Shown: one piece after another, positions 11,948 to 23,648 of the stretch
How the letters are laid out: each line of letters starts with the position of its first letter
Numbering within the stretch: position 1 is the first letter of the stretch
Assembly: GCA_963920635.1 (NCBI GenBank)
Contig: OY987298.1
Span: 149,208,257-149,272,256, forward strand
From: Pseudeuparius sepicola
Lineage: Eukaryota > Arthropoda > Insecta > Coleoptera > Anthribidae
DNA: 64,000 bases
Reading direction: 5' to 3'
Position numbers and translations under genes: made by a program
Notes under the pieces: generated by a model
Told to the model about the DNA's origin: nothing
Databases searched by the model: none
What the model saw: the letters and a program-made list of their open reading frames with translations, nothing else

Positions 11948-12101
11948 CGTTGACTGACGTATTAATGTCCTGGAAGGTAGATGGCGCCTATGGTCAACAA
12001 TGTATTTTGCATTTTATTTTGTCTCCGGGAAGCGCATGGTGAGCCAGAGAACTGTCAAACATGACAGCCGTGAGCAGTCTTTATTAATACGTCAGTCAAC
12101 G
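11948..12101. mobile_element. MITE with CGTTGACTGACG ends (154 bp)
   Basis: Perfect inverted ends CGTTGACTGACGTATTAAT. The flanking ATAATAT is duplicated (11941-11947 and 12102-12108). The paralogous sequence near 23820 (GCATAATATGTTAAG) is uninterrupted. A 7-bp duplication does not match TA- or TTA-specific families; the superfamily is unclear. Confidence 0.85.
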
Positions 12102-13161
12102 ATAATATGTAACTGAATTGTCAGTGGCTGTTTTCATGGACAAAACTGAAGAAAAATATCCAGTTTTCTTTAAAGGGAATATAAAAATTGACAATAGTGG
12201 TAACTATTAATACACAAAAAACATATATTGCTTTGTAATGCTCAAACCTACGATGGACTACTAATTAATTGAGAGAAAACTTTCAAATATATCTCCTTCA
12301 GTTTTTCAAATTCAGACAATATAAAAAAGTAACTGATTCCCGATAAAAGATCACTAAAATATGTACTCTGGAAAACCCGATTTTTTTCAACTTTCGCCAG
12401 AGTATTGAAATTTTGTAGAAAGGGTTTTGAACTATGACCAATTCCACGGCACCATCCATTTTCTTCTTAAAAAATGACAAATATATAATAACAGTAGGCC
12501 ATGGAATAGGACTATTTGAAAAAATTAGAAACACAAAAAATGTAGAGTGCTATAGAATGATTTTTATTTAAATCGGCCCATATTTCAAACAATTCGAAAT
12601 TGTCTCGACTTAAAATGATACACACTGTATGTACGTATGACAATTTTTTAAATAATTCTTATATTAGTAACATGGAAACCAAACATTCATTTAAAAACTT
12701 CATATTATTGTATACATGTATCTTGCATGCCAAATTTGGTTTGAATATCTTTTACAGTTCAGAAATAAATAAATAAAAACATTGATTTTTAAGAAATTTT
12801 AACGCCCTGCATCTCAGAAACTTTCGGACCTATGTTTATATGAGCAACCCAACTTACATTGAGTTTTTCTAAAAAATGTCAAAGTCCTGATAAAAAAACT
12901 TGGGACAAACTGTATACATTCTTTTAAAATATCAAATCCAATATAAAAGTTAAGTACAAGAAAATGTTTGAATTTTTTCCAATTCCCAGTCTTGTCTTTT
13001 GATACCTCATAATATTTATTCATAATTAAATGTTCATCTTCATTATTCATTATCAATCACTTTGGCTTCTCAGATTTTGCTGTTTTTCTTACTCTCTCGC
13101 TTGATCATCATGCTCCTCAACTTATGCTTTCTCAGATATGCTTGGTTGTAAAAGAGCACTT
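12102..13161. other. 3' flank of unit G
   Basis: Non-coding block shared with flanks of K (about 24060-24850) and M (30140-31202). It contains AATAAA on the minus strand at 13015-13020, about 140 bases after the stop of G. A piece of the foldback at 15321 (CCATGGAATAGGACTATTT) lies near 12500. Confidence 0.6.
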
Positions 13162-14185
13162 CTAACAAATAAAGGTATAGCTCGCTTGATGTTTTTTTTC
13201 TACATGATTTCTAATTAGAGACCTACGAAAAGTGCAATAGGCACAATAAGGGCATTCGAAAGGCTCTACATCTTTGACATTATGTGCCTTATAGAGGTGA
13301 CTTCTGAACGTTGGCCGGTGGGAAGAAGAATACTCGCAGAATTGACAACTAAATCCTGGTTTGCGGTCATGAATCCTCTTTCCATGTGCTCTGACATCGT
13401 ACTGTCTGTATGAACTATAATCACAATTAGGGCACTTGAATGGTTTGCACGAGAGGTCACTGTGAACCTCAGCTTGGTGCTTTATCAACTTTGATCGAGT
13501 ACTGCATTTAAAAGAACACCTTTTGCAACTATAGGAAAAGCCTCCCTCGTGTACTGCTTTCATATGTCGTTTAAAACTGTCTTTATTGAAAGTAATAAAC
13601 TGACAGTGCGGGCATTTTGAAGATTCCACATCTCCGACTGCGTGGTTCTTATAGAGGTGGGCTGTGAATGCCGGTTGGGAGTTGCAAGAGTACTCGCAGA
13701 TTTTGCAACCAAATCTTGGCTTAGGGGCATGAATAGTCATATCGTGTCGTTTGACATCGGACTTGTGGAACGAACTGTAGTCGCACTTAGGGCACTTGTG
13801 TGGTTTGCACAAAGAATAATTGTGGACCTCGGCTTGGTGCTTCAACAAGACTGGTTCGGTATTTACTTTCAGTGAACACTCTTTACAACTGAAGTTTTTC
13901 TCGTGTTTCGTTGCCATATGCATTTTGAGGTGATGTTTAAAAAATGTTCGATAGGGACATTGTTGACATATCAATGGTTGCTCGTCTTTGACTTTGTGTT
14001 TCTTATAGAGGTGTGATTTGTATGATACTAGTTTCTGGCAAGAATACTCACAAATTTCACAGATAAACCGTTTTTTATGTGCATAAACCCCCTTTTTGTG
14101 TGGTGTGACTTCGCACTTCTTGTCTGAACCGTCGTCACAATGAGAATCACCAGCATCAGCATCCTGAAGATCATCATCAAAATCA
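13162..14185 (-). CDS. C2H2 zinc-finger terminal exon G (10 fingers)
   Basis: Open exon of 340 codons plus stop after TTTTGCAG. The leader is acidic (SDFDDDLQDADAGDSHCDD) and the ten CX2CX12HX4H fingers are all complete. It is most similar to K and M: finger 3 CKEC...HQAEVH, finger 4 CPKC...HDMTIH, finger 9 CQFC...HLYKAH. It ends YTFIC. The whole unit, including about 2 kb upstream and 1 kb downstream, is duplicated in unit M. Probable sequence-specific DNA-binding domain; target unknown. Confidence 0.85.
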
Positions 14186-15320
14186 CTGCAAAAGAAGGAA
14201 ATATAGTTAAATAGGAACATTTTTGAATAAATTTTAGTTTTTTATTCACAAAGCAAACACGAGAACAAAAGATTTTGAGTAAAAAATTTATGACAAAAAA
14301 TTAAAAAAAGTATTGTCAAACAACCGTCCCTAATTTTTTGTTTTAAATGATTGACATTCCTTGAAGGTGCTTTATAGACCTATTTTTTTAATTTCTGGGT
14401 GATGCGAATTTTAAAACTCACCTTGTATCAAAAACTAAGGAGGTTACAAAACTTTTGTTTACGGGTCTTTCTTTTTATAAAAAAAGTAGACCAGCATCGC
14501 GAGAACCGCAAATACCTATCTCTAAAAATAACCGAGATACCCTGCAAAAGTATCGAAATTGGGACACCCTGTACTTCAAGGAGTATTCCCAGGTTCTAGA
14601 GTCACGTGAAATCAGATATATCCAGCGTGATTCATAGTAGGTCATGGACTACATTTATCTCGACGCGTTCGATCCGATTGAGAGAGGTTTGAATTCACTG
14701 GAGCGGACTCAAATAGACTGTGTAAACCCTACAGACTGAAATTCAATCATATTTAAAATTTCAAGTCAAGCCACTATTTCCAAACAGAAGTTGGCCACCA
14801 ACCTACTGTGGAATAAGGAGAATAAGTTATTGTCCCTCCTACCCTAGAGAGGAATGAAAACTGTAGGATTCAATACTGATGATGTAAACGTAGAATTATA
14901 AAAGATTTGACATAACTCAATCGCATCCATTTCAATCCGATCGAGTTGTCACGAGATAAACATAGTCATTGTGTTCTCATAGGAGATATCTCTGTGAAGT
15001 TTTAGAAATATTTTTATAGAAAAGATTGCATGTGGATCCTTAGTTTTACAATTTTTCTATGTTGTCAGAATAATAAATAATCCCCTGCTAAGTAAGACTG
15101 GAAAATTATTTCTTCAGTGCTTCCAGAATTAACTCATATTAGCTTAAATTTTTGGTGTAACCTGATTTTTTTTGGAAACACTGACCAAATAAAAAAGTTT
15201 AAATTGCTTGAAGGTGTTTATAAAATAAACTAAAGAGTATATTAAATATACATTTATTGCTAACTATAGAAAAGAGGGAAAGAGGGGCCAATTTTCAAAA
15301 ACCTTTTTTTTTTACCTATA
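14186..15320. other. Presumed intron and upstream module of unit G
   Basis: Shares blocks with upstream regions of K and M, including CCGTCCCTAATTTTTTG near 14325 and CACCCTGTACTTCAAGGAG near 14567. The upstream-type module at about 15120-15260 lacks the donor-to-acceptor segment found in K and M: ATCAG is joined almost directly to TTACACC. No coding exon is evident. Confidence 0.45.
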
Positions 15321-16194
15321 GTACTTGAACTTGGATTATAATTATTTTTAATTAATTAATTTTTTTGAAATAGTCCCTATTCCATGGCCTACTGTTATTA
15401 AAAGAAGACACCCAAAAATGACAAAACTATATTAGGCATTTTTTAAAGAATGGAATGGATAGTGCTATCGACCCTCGGTACCGGAGTACCCCATATAAAG
15501 CACCGGGCAAATTGTGGTGATATTTGTTCGAAAATCGATTAAGTCATGCCTAAGTGTTATTTTTATATTTCATACAGGGTAAAAAAACTCAAATTTTACG
15601 AAAAATTCATTTATTTAAAAAATATATTTAAAGAAACAAATCAGTTTTACCTTAGGCGCTAGGTATGTACCTACCTACGTATCTGTCAAATATGAAGACG
15701 ATACCGTTTTTGTTTTCATGGCTTTCATGGCATGCCTGATTTAATTGATATGCTTCAACTTCTCGAGTAACAGAATACAGTGAAATATCAAAATTTTATT
15801 TATATATTTTTTTAATTAAATTATTTTATCATAAAATTTTATTTTTTACGAAACACCCTGTATGAGCTCGGCTCGCTATATTATGTATATTAATACTTTG
15901 GGAAAGGTTTAATCAATTGCCGAAAAAAGATCACTAAAATATGCCCTGTGGTGTTTATGCAAGGTACTACGGAAAACCCAATTTTTTTCCAACTTTGGCC
16001 CCATTTGGTATAACTTAGAGTATTGAAATTTTGTACAAAGGGTTTTGAACTATGGCCAATTCCATGGCACCATCCATTTTCTTCTTAAAAAATGCCAAAT
16101 ATGGTTGTGATTTTTGGGTGTCTTAATAACAGTAGGCCATGGAATAGGACTATTTAAAAAAATTAGAAACACAAATGTAGAGCTCTTCGAGTAC
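15321..16194. mobile_element. Foldback element, copy 1 (about 870 bp)
   Basis: Starts GTACTTGA and ends TCGAGTAC with TA outside. Its inverted arms include CCATGGCCTACTGTTATTA and the complement. The centre holds a second pair of CAGGGT ends (15575-15860) at TA. The same nested arrangement occurs at 34235-35084, so it predates duplication of the G and M units. No coding sequence. Confidence 0.7.
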
Positions 16195-16224
16195 TATAGA
16201 ATAAATATATATATATATAAAAAA

Positions 16225-17117
16225 AGGTGATAATGGGCAAACACTCAAAGTTAACAAAAAGAAAAAACTAGTAACCGCATACACGTGTTTCATGCTATTT
16301 AGCAATCATCAGTACGGTGTAACATTAACCAAATCAAAAGATAGGCATGATTTGGGAAGCAACAAATGAAGTCCAGGCAGGAGCCAACAGCACATTTGCA
16401 GCTTCACTCAGCACATCCCCTATTTTGGGGCTTGTACTAACATCGCCACGGAGGCTGCTAAAGCGACCTGCGTGGAAATCTTCATAACCCAAGATACAAT
16501 GACAATAAGGATGTAAGATTAGCGAGTGTAAATGTAACAATTACAAGAAAAGGTGATAATGGGCAAACACTCAAAGTTAACAAAAAGAAAAAACTAGTAA
16601 CCGCATACACGTGTTTCATGCTATTTGGCAATCATCAGTACGGTGTAACATTAACCAAATCAAAAGATAGGCATGATTTGGGAAGCAACAAATGAAGTCC
16701 AGGCAGGAGCCAACAGCACATTTGCAGCTTCACTCAGCACATCCCCTATTTTGGGGCTTGTACTAACATCGCCACGGAGGCTGCTAAAGCGACCTGCGTG
16801 GAAATCTTCATAACCCAAGATACAATGACAATAAGGATGTAAGATTAGCGAGTGTAAATGTAACAATTACAAGAAAAGGTGATAATGGGCAAACACTCAA
16901 AGTTAACAAAAAGAAAAAACTAGTAACCGCATATACGTGTTTCATGCTATTTGGCAATCATCAGTACGGTGTAACATTAACCAAATCAAAAGATAGGCAT
17001 GATTTGGGAAGCAACAAATGAAGTCCAGGCAGGAGCCAACAGCACATTTGCAGCTTCACTCAGCACATCCCCTATTTTGGGGCTTGTACTACTTTAGCAG
17101 CCTCCGTGGCGATGTTA

Positions 17118-17118
<1 letters not shown>
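16225..17118 (-). repeat. 326-bp satellite, about 2.7 units, with snapback end
   Basis: Unit starts (AGGTGATAATGGG) are at 16225, 16551 and 16877, giving a period of exactly 326 bases with very few differences. The third copy turns back on itself near 17090: a segment reading CTTTAGCAGCCTCCGTGGCG is the inverted complement of the expected sequence. Each minus-strand unit carries CTGATGA, a short hairpin and GAAAC. A 68-codon frame recurs in each unit but probably only because the copies are nearly identical. The array is flanked by (TA)n on both sides. Confidence 0.9.
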
Positions 17119-17175
<57 letters not shown>

Positions 17176-17211
17176 TCGGACCATCTTTCATATATATATA
17201 TATATATATAT
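17119..17211. repeat. (TA)n microsatellite with duplicated flank
   Basis: Two runs of TA (about 17119-17171 and 17190-17211) separated by TTAAATCGGACCATCTTTCA, which is repeated after the second run. It marks the right edge of the satellite insertion. Confidence 0.9.
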
Positions 17212-17512
17212 TAAATCGGACCATCTTTCAATTCGAAATTGTCTCGACTTAAAATGAAACACTCTGTATGTACGTATGACATTTTTTTTTAATAATTATT
17301 ATATTAGTAACATGGAAACCATACATTCATTTAAAAACTTCATATTACTGTATCCATGTACCTTGCATGCCAAATTTGGTTTGAATATATTTTACAGATA
17401 TTCCCTATAACTATATGTACTTGTTTTTTTAATTAAGTGTTAATAATAAAATCGCAATTGCTATAGCAAATTTTTAGTGACGAACGTGTAAATTGTAAAT
17501 GCACCTTTTATA

Positions 17513-18998
17513 CAGGGTGTTTCTAAATTGCACCAAAATATTGTACAGGGTGATTCTCCCGTTAAATTTAAGGGGGGGTTTCTCATATAAATTATAAAAA
17601 TTAAAAACCCCTCGCCCTCCGAGTTACACCCCTCCAAATATGCGAGGGAAAAAATTGTTTTTATTTCTTTCTCCACTATGGAAAGAGGTAGAAAGTTGAA
17701 ATTTGGTGGACCAGTTGCACTCATGGAATGACATTTTGTGACATTTTTTTCAACCCTAAAGTATAAGTGGATGGGTATGAAAAAACCAACCCCTAAATTA
17801 TTTTTTGCCAGAATTTTTTAACGGGTCAAATTTCAAAACAAAAAAATGGTTTACAATGACAAATGCGCTTAAAAACATTTTCAATTGTTGTCTTTTTTGT
17901 CCTAAACTTGACAGATTTTTCAGAAAAAATAAAACTTGTGGACACCCACGCCACTTACGCATGGTTAAAAATTCTTTTATGAATCAGGTAATCTTAGGCT
18001 AATGTCAAACATGTAATTAATGCGTTTAAAAACGTTTAGATATCTTTTGTTTTGGTTCTAAATTTGACATAATTTTAGTGAAAGGAAAACATAGTATTAA
18101 TAATAAGTAGTAATTCTTTGTAATAATAATAATAATTTTACAAGTAGGTAGTTATCAAAAATACTTTAATTCCATATATTAGGGAGAGATGATACAGACC
18201 TAAAAAACTAAGGAAATAAAAAATCTGAGAACTTTAACAACTATAAATAATAACAACAACTTAATATGAATTCTAAAAATAACAACAAATGCTCGAAATG
18301 TTTCCTGTCTGCTAAAATGCACGACTCTATTCTTCGGGCCATAGAATTCCGAATTCTTTGAAATATTCCGGGAGTATTTCTAATAGTTTCGCATGAGCCC
18401 ATAACAAAATGCATATCCCGCATTTCTTCATTTGTGAAGTTCACCATTTTTTTGTTATAAGGGACACAACACAAATTAGTTATGACATCTAAGAATAGTA
18501 ATTAGATGTTTGACATTAGCCTACTAGATTATCTGATTCATAAAAAAATTATTATTAATCATTAACCATGCGTTAAGTCGCGCGGGTGTCAACAAGTTTT
18601 TTTTTTTAAATCTGTTTAGGACAAAAAGACAAGAGTTTAAAAAGTTTTTAAACGCATTTGTCTATTACAAATCAATTTTTTGGTTTTGAAATTTTGACAC
18701 GTTAAAAAATTGTGGCGAAAAATAATTTAGGGATTGGGTTTTTCATACCCATCCACTCACACTTTAGTGTTGAAAAAATGTCACAAAATGTCTTCCATGA
18801 GTGCAACTGGTCCACCAAATTTCAACTTTTTACCTCTTTCCATAAATAAATAAAAACAATATTTTACCCCCGCATATTTGGAGGGGTGTAACTGGGAGGG
18901 GGAGGGGTTTTGAGTAAAAATTTATATGAAAGACCCCCCTTAATTTTAACGGGAGAATTACCCTGTAAAATATTTTGGTGCAATTTAGGAACACCCTG
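17513..18998. mobile_element. Internally deleted DUF4817-type element (1.49 kb)
   Basis: Ends CAGGGTGTTTCTAAATTGCA and its complement are flanked by TA (17511-17512, 18999-19000). The inverted arms extend for several hundred bases (for example GTGCAACTGGTCCACCAAAT near 18795 against 17710). Only a short joined remnant of a transposase frame remains in the centre. Confidence 0.85.
18241..18447 (-). pseudogene. Fused ends of a DUF4817-type transposase
   Basis: A 68-residue frame starting MVNFTNEEMRDMHF matches the N-terminus of the intact transposase at 28400 (FTNEE..D.HF), and the end (RRIES..., HFEHLL) matches its C-terminus (RRRSEL..., HFEQLL). Everything between, including the DDE catalytic region, has been deleted. 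It cannot catalyse transposition; whether it is expressed is unknown. Confidence 0.7.
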
Positions 18999-19006
18999 TA
19001 TATGTG

Positions 19007-19145
19007 GTTTAGACTCATTTAAAAGTTAAACCGGATTAAAACAGAAAATAGCAAGAGAAAATGACAATAAAATCAAAATTCATTTCTCTATGGTTATTTT
19101 CTACTTTAATCCGGTTTAGCTTTTAAACGAGTTCATATCACATCG
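19007..19145. mobile_element. Small foldback MITE (about 140 bp)
   Basis: Inverted arms include AAACCGGATTAAA and TTTAATCCGGTTT, with outer ends ATGTGGTTTAGACTC and its imperfect complement. It sits next to the right end of the DUF4817-type element. Confidence 0.65.
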
Positions 19146-20935
19146 GTACACAGGGCACTAAAAATAATAGTAAATATGCTTTTTAGGTTGTGCAGAGACA
19201 AACTAACCTGGAAAAATAAGTTTTAGATAGATTTTAATTGGTAACATAAAGACTCGATCCACTATAGTATATCATATAATAACCTATCTATAACAACGAA
19301 AAGTTAAGAATATTTGAACTAATTGTCGATGTATGCTCGTACTTTTAAATTTACCTACGTACATGAATATAATAATTTTTAATTATTCTTCGCAATGTAA
19401 GTATTTAGTAAAGTGGTTACCTATATTAGAAAATATTGAAAATATGTTATTCATTGTTCCAAACCCTAACATACAAGAGAATTGCAGAAATACAATGGGA
19501 AGCGCCAATGCGGGAATGCCAATAATCTTGGCCGACTAAATCTTCCGTCTCTCTCTTCGGCGCGTCTACAGTTCGTTGGTCACCGCAGAGACGCTTGCCT
19601 CTATACCAGTATAATCTATTGCCGTGCCCCAAGGCCTACACTTATTGAAAAAATCGTACAATAATGGGCTACTTCAGTGCCGATTTCTGAGCTTTTAATG
19701 ACGATTTTGGGACACGTCACATTTCAAGAAAACAGGATTTTTTTGTCATGCATGTTTTTGAAATCATAGCAACACGTTTGTTTATTTGATAATTTTGTCA
19801 TGTCATTCGAAATTTTTCAGAAAGTGACATAAATTTTAAAATGTTAAAAAACCCCTAATAATAAGGACAATGAAATCGTGTTGGATTTACTTCCTGTGGA
19901 GTATCGTGCCATTTACTTCAAAGAAAGGAATTTTGGAATAGTCCGTAAAGCTTGCCATGCCGACTTTTAGGGACTAAGCCGAAAAAGAAGCATTTTACGG
20001 ACTCAAATGTGTACGTAAAATAGCTATTTTTGGAAGCGTATGACAAAAAATTAATTAATATATTTATTTGAAGAACATAAAATTAAATGATGTAGATTTA
20101 AGAATAAATATAATGTATGAGGTAGGTATATTTGCTTACAATTTTTAGTAATCTTTTGTCATCATATACATTGTTGATTTCGATCAGAAATTGTGCCATC
20201 GTAATATGACAGGTAGAAAACGTTATTTTAAACAAAAAGTTTCCTATAAACATGCGATCGAAAATGCACAATAAAAAATTTACAGCATGATAAAGGTACA
20301 GAATTTATACAAGTCACATTACGTTGGCCCCGTAATTTAGAAACTCCCTGTGTAACAAATACTAATAATTTATTGTTTAGCATTAACTAAGACGAACCTT
20401 CACTTACATTATTTGAAAATGCAATAATATTGCATCTTTTTATTACATATTATTATACTCATGTTGCATATATTTTTAAAATTAAGATTAAATAGTAAAA
20501 TACGAATTTTCATAGATTTCAGTGCCTAAGTTATTAAATCAAAAATTATTGATTTTATCGGGAAAAAAAAGCATTGGCATTAATTTTTCTTTCAAATACA
20601 TTAGTTAATATATTATGCAAGTACATATATTATATGATATTTTTTTAACATAATTAGTAAAGTAATTACATGGAAACTCTACAAAATCATTAAAATGACA
20701 ACTATTATTCAACTAGAGCTTTGACGATTATCAATCAATAGTTGTCAAATCGTTAGAAAAATATTTTCATTATTTTATTACACAAATCACTTTAATTATT
20801 TCCAAATCACAATCTCGTGTTTTGATATCTCATTTATATGTTATTCTTTGCACTCTGACCTTTGAACTAACTTTATCATCATGCTCCTCAATTTTATACG
20901 TTCTTAAGTAAGATTTTTTCTTAGTTGTAACACTT
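19146..20935. other. 3' flank of unit H with a dispersed-repeat fragment
   Basis: 19627-19735 is a fragment of the dispersed repeat described at 7378-7978. About 20040-20935 is the flank shared with N (35340-35855) and P (39240-41148), including TATCAATCAATAGTTGTCAA. A clear AATAAA is not seen near the stop of H. No gene is supported. Confidence 0.5.
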
Positions 20936-22022
20936 CTAACAAATAAAGATATCATCCCTGTGATGTTTTTTTTCTACATGAGCCCTAATTATAGCCTTAC
21001 CAAAAGTGTAATAGGCACAATGAGGGCATTTGAAAGGCTCTACCTCTTTGACATTATGTTTCTTATAGAGATGTCCTCTAAACGATGGTCGGTAAAAGCA
21101 AGAATATTCACAGAATTGACAACTAAAGTCTGGTTTGCGGGCATGAATCCTCCTTTCATGTCTTCTCACATCGAACAGTAGGAACGAACTATAATCGCAA
21201 TTAGCGCACTTGCGTAGTTTGCTTAAGGGCACACCGTGAACCTCAGCTTTGACTTCGTGTTTCTTGTAGAGGTGGGCTCTGAATGCTGATGGCGTTTTGC
21301 AAGAATACTCACAGATCTTGCAACTGAATCTAGGCTTGAGGGCATGAACAGCAATTTCATGTTTTTTGACATCGGACTTGTAGAATGAACTGTAATTGCA
21401 CTTAGGGCACTTGTGTAGCTTAGCTTGGTGCTTTCTCAAACTCGGTTGACATTTTAAAGGTTCGACATCTTCGATTCCATGTTTCTTATAGAGGTGGGCT
21501 CTGAATGCTGATGGCGTTTTGCAAGAATACTCACAGATCTTGCAACTGAATCTTGGTTTGAGGGTATGAACAGTCATTTCATGTCGTTTGACATCGGACT
21601 TGTAGAACGAACTGTAGTCGCACTTAGGGCACTTGTGTGGTTTGCACGAAGAGTCATTGTGGACCTCAGCTTGGTGCTTTAGCAAGGCCGGTACAGTATT
21701 TACCTTGAGTGAACACTCTTTACAAGTGAAGCCTTTCTCATGTTTCCCTCTCATATGCCTCTTAAGGCTATACCCATGAAATGTACGATATGGACATTGC
21801 TGACATTTTAGCGGCTGCTCGTCTATGACTTCGTGTTTTTTATATAGGTGCGATTTGTACGCCATTCGTTTCTTACATGAGTACTCGCAAAATTTGCAAC
21901 TTAACAGTTGTTTAGAACCAGAAACTCTCTTTTTGTGTGGTTTGATATCATGCTTTTTGTCTGAACTGTAGCCACAAATAGGATCTCCAGCATCAGCATC
22001 CTGGTTTTCATAATCGAAGTCA
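20936..22022 (-). CDS. C2H2 zinc-finger terminal exon H (10 fingers, internal duplication)
   Basis: Open exon of 361 codons plus stop after TTTTCCAG. The leader is SDFDYENQDADAGDPICGY, as in E. Fingers 4-5 (CPKC...HEMTVH, CKIC...HLYKKH) are followed by a copy of the same pair. The link between them is a half-finger, QPSLRKHQAKLH, that has lost its second cysteine. A similar remnant (KAEVHGVPLSKL) precedes finger 8. The last three fingers are standard. The pattern shows that one copy of a two-finger block was gained in this lineage. Probable DNA-binding domain; target unknown. Confidence 0.85.
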
Positions 22023-22317
22023 CTGGAAAAGAAAACACTATTGTGAATAAGAACAGTTTCATATAAATTAGTGGTGTAGAGAATACACCAGTAACCAGTT
22101 TATAATTATTAATAAAGAAAATTTAATATAAAATCAGGTGTATCGTCAATGATTATTTGGATAAAAGTTAAGAATAAAAGACCTCCAATTTTTAATACAA
22201 AACGTAAAAACTGACAACAACAGTCACTATTAATAACCATATATTTTTTATGTTTCCTAGTTTTCATACTTATACATAATAAAACTTACAGCTTGAAAAG
22301 GGAAGTATATTCATATA

Positions 22318-23171
22318 CAGGGTGACCATATTTCGAGTCTATGCATGGGGATCTTGGTTATCTTAAGAGATACGAGGTCGGTTAAATTGGGGCAAAGTTG
22401 CGGAATTTGATGCCGAGTATCATGGTAAAAAGAAATTTTGGCTGGCCCTTTTCGTTTTGAAAATAATGCAAAAAAAAGGAAATTGTCATTTTCGTTTTTA
22501 TTTTTTTAAACGAAAACGAATGGCGCTGGACATTTCTAAGTTAAACATTATTAAGGCACTTTTTTACAAGGAATCTAAATATGGCCTCGCATTTTTTTTC
22601 TTCGCCTCCCTGGACAAAGATATGACGATCAACTTTTATTTTTCTTATGGGCGCCATATTGGATTATTGCATTTTTGAAAAGAGGATTTTTTCTGGTTAA
22701 AATGATATGTCACACATTATGCTTTACATTGTTTTTCTTGCCGTAATAATCAAATTAATCGTTTTTGCATAGAGTGCCTTGGAAACATAAGCCCCATAAT
22801 GTTTGACGTTTTTTCATAGAGTGCCTTGGAAACATAAATGATATGGCACACATTATGCTTTACTTTGATATGATATGGCACACATTATGTTTTACTTTGT
22901 TTTTCTTGTCTTAATAACTTTATTTTTCTTGTCTTAATAATGTTTAACTGAGAAATATCCAGCGCCATTCGTTATCATTAAAAAAAATAAAAATGAAAAC
23001 GACAATTTTCAGTTTTTTCGCATTATTTTCAAAACGAAAAGGGCCAGCCAAAATTTCTTTTTACCATGTTACTCGGCATCAAATTCCGCAACTTTGCCCC
23101 AATTGAACCCACCTCGTATCTCTTACGATAACCAAGATCCCCATGCATAGACTCGAAATACGGTCACCCTG
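22318..23171. mobile_element. CAGGGTG foldback element (854 bp)
   Basis: Ends CAGGGTGACCATATTTCGAG and its near complement, flanked by TA. Arms of about 200-280 bases pair well; the centre has tandem duplications around GGCACACATTATG. No transposase. The spacer of the E-F pair has the uninterrupted site, so insertion followed duplication of the pair. Confidence 0.85.
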
Positions 23172-23339
23172 TACATATATGTAAATCTCACAAAATACTT
23201 ACAATATAAAACTCCTTTGAAGTGAAATTAATATAAGAAAATAGGTGAACCTTGTTTTAATTTTTTATATAAAATTAGATTTTTGACAGATTTTCCTATG
23301 TTTGGTTTATTATCTTTGGAGAGTACAACGCCTCCTTTT

Positions 23340-23648
23340 TACTTGCTGTTTACAACAGAAGTTTTTCTTGTGTTTCAATGCCATATGCTTTTAAATGCTT
23401 AAAATGTGTAGCATGTGCACATTGCTGACATTTCAGCGACTGCTCTTCTTTTACTTCATGTTTGTTATAGAGGTGTGATTTGTATGACCATTGATTCTTG
23501 TAAGAAATCTCCCAAAATTTACATCTAAGCGGTCCTTTAGGAGCATACACTCTCTTTTTCTGTAGTGTGACTACGTCTTTTTGTCTCTGAACTGTGGTTA
23601 TAGTTAAAATCTCCAGCATCAGCATCCCGATTTTCATCATCCAAATCA
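23340..23648 (-). pseudogene. Zinc-finger half-exon remnant J
   Basis: Acceptor intact (TTTTGCAG). A frameshift in the leader and loss of a cysteine (CKFW) in finger 1 disrupt it. Like D and F it ends at the start of finger 3. It pairs with H. Confidence 0.8.
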
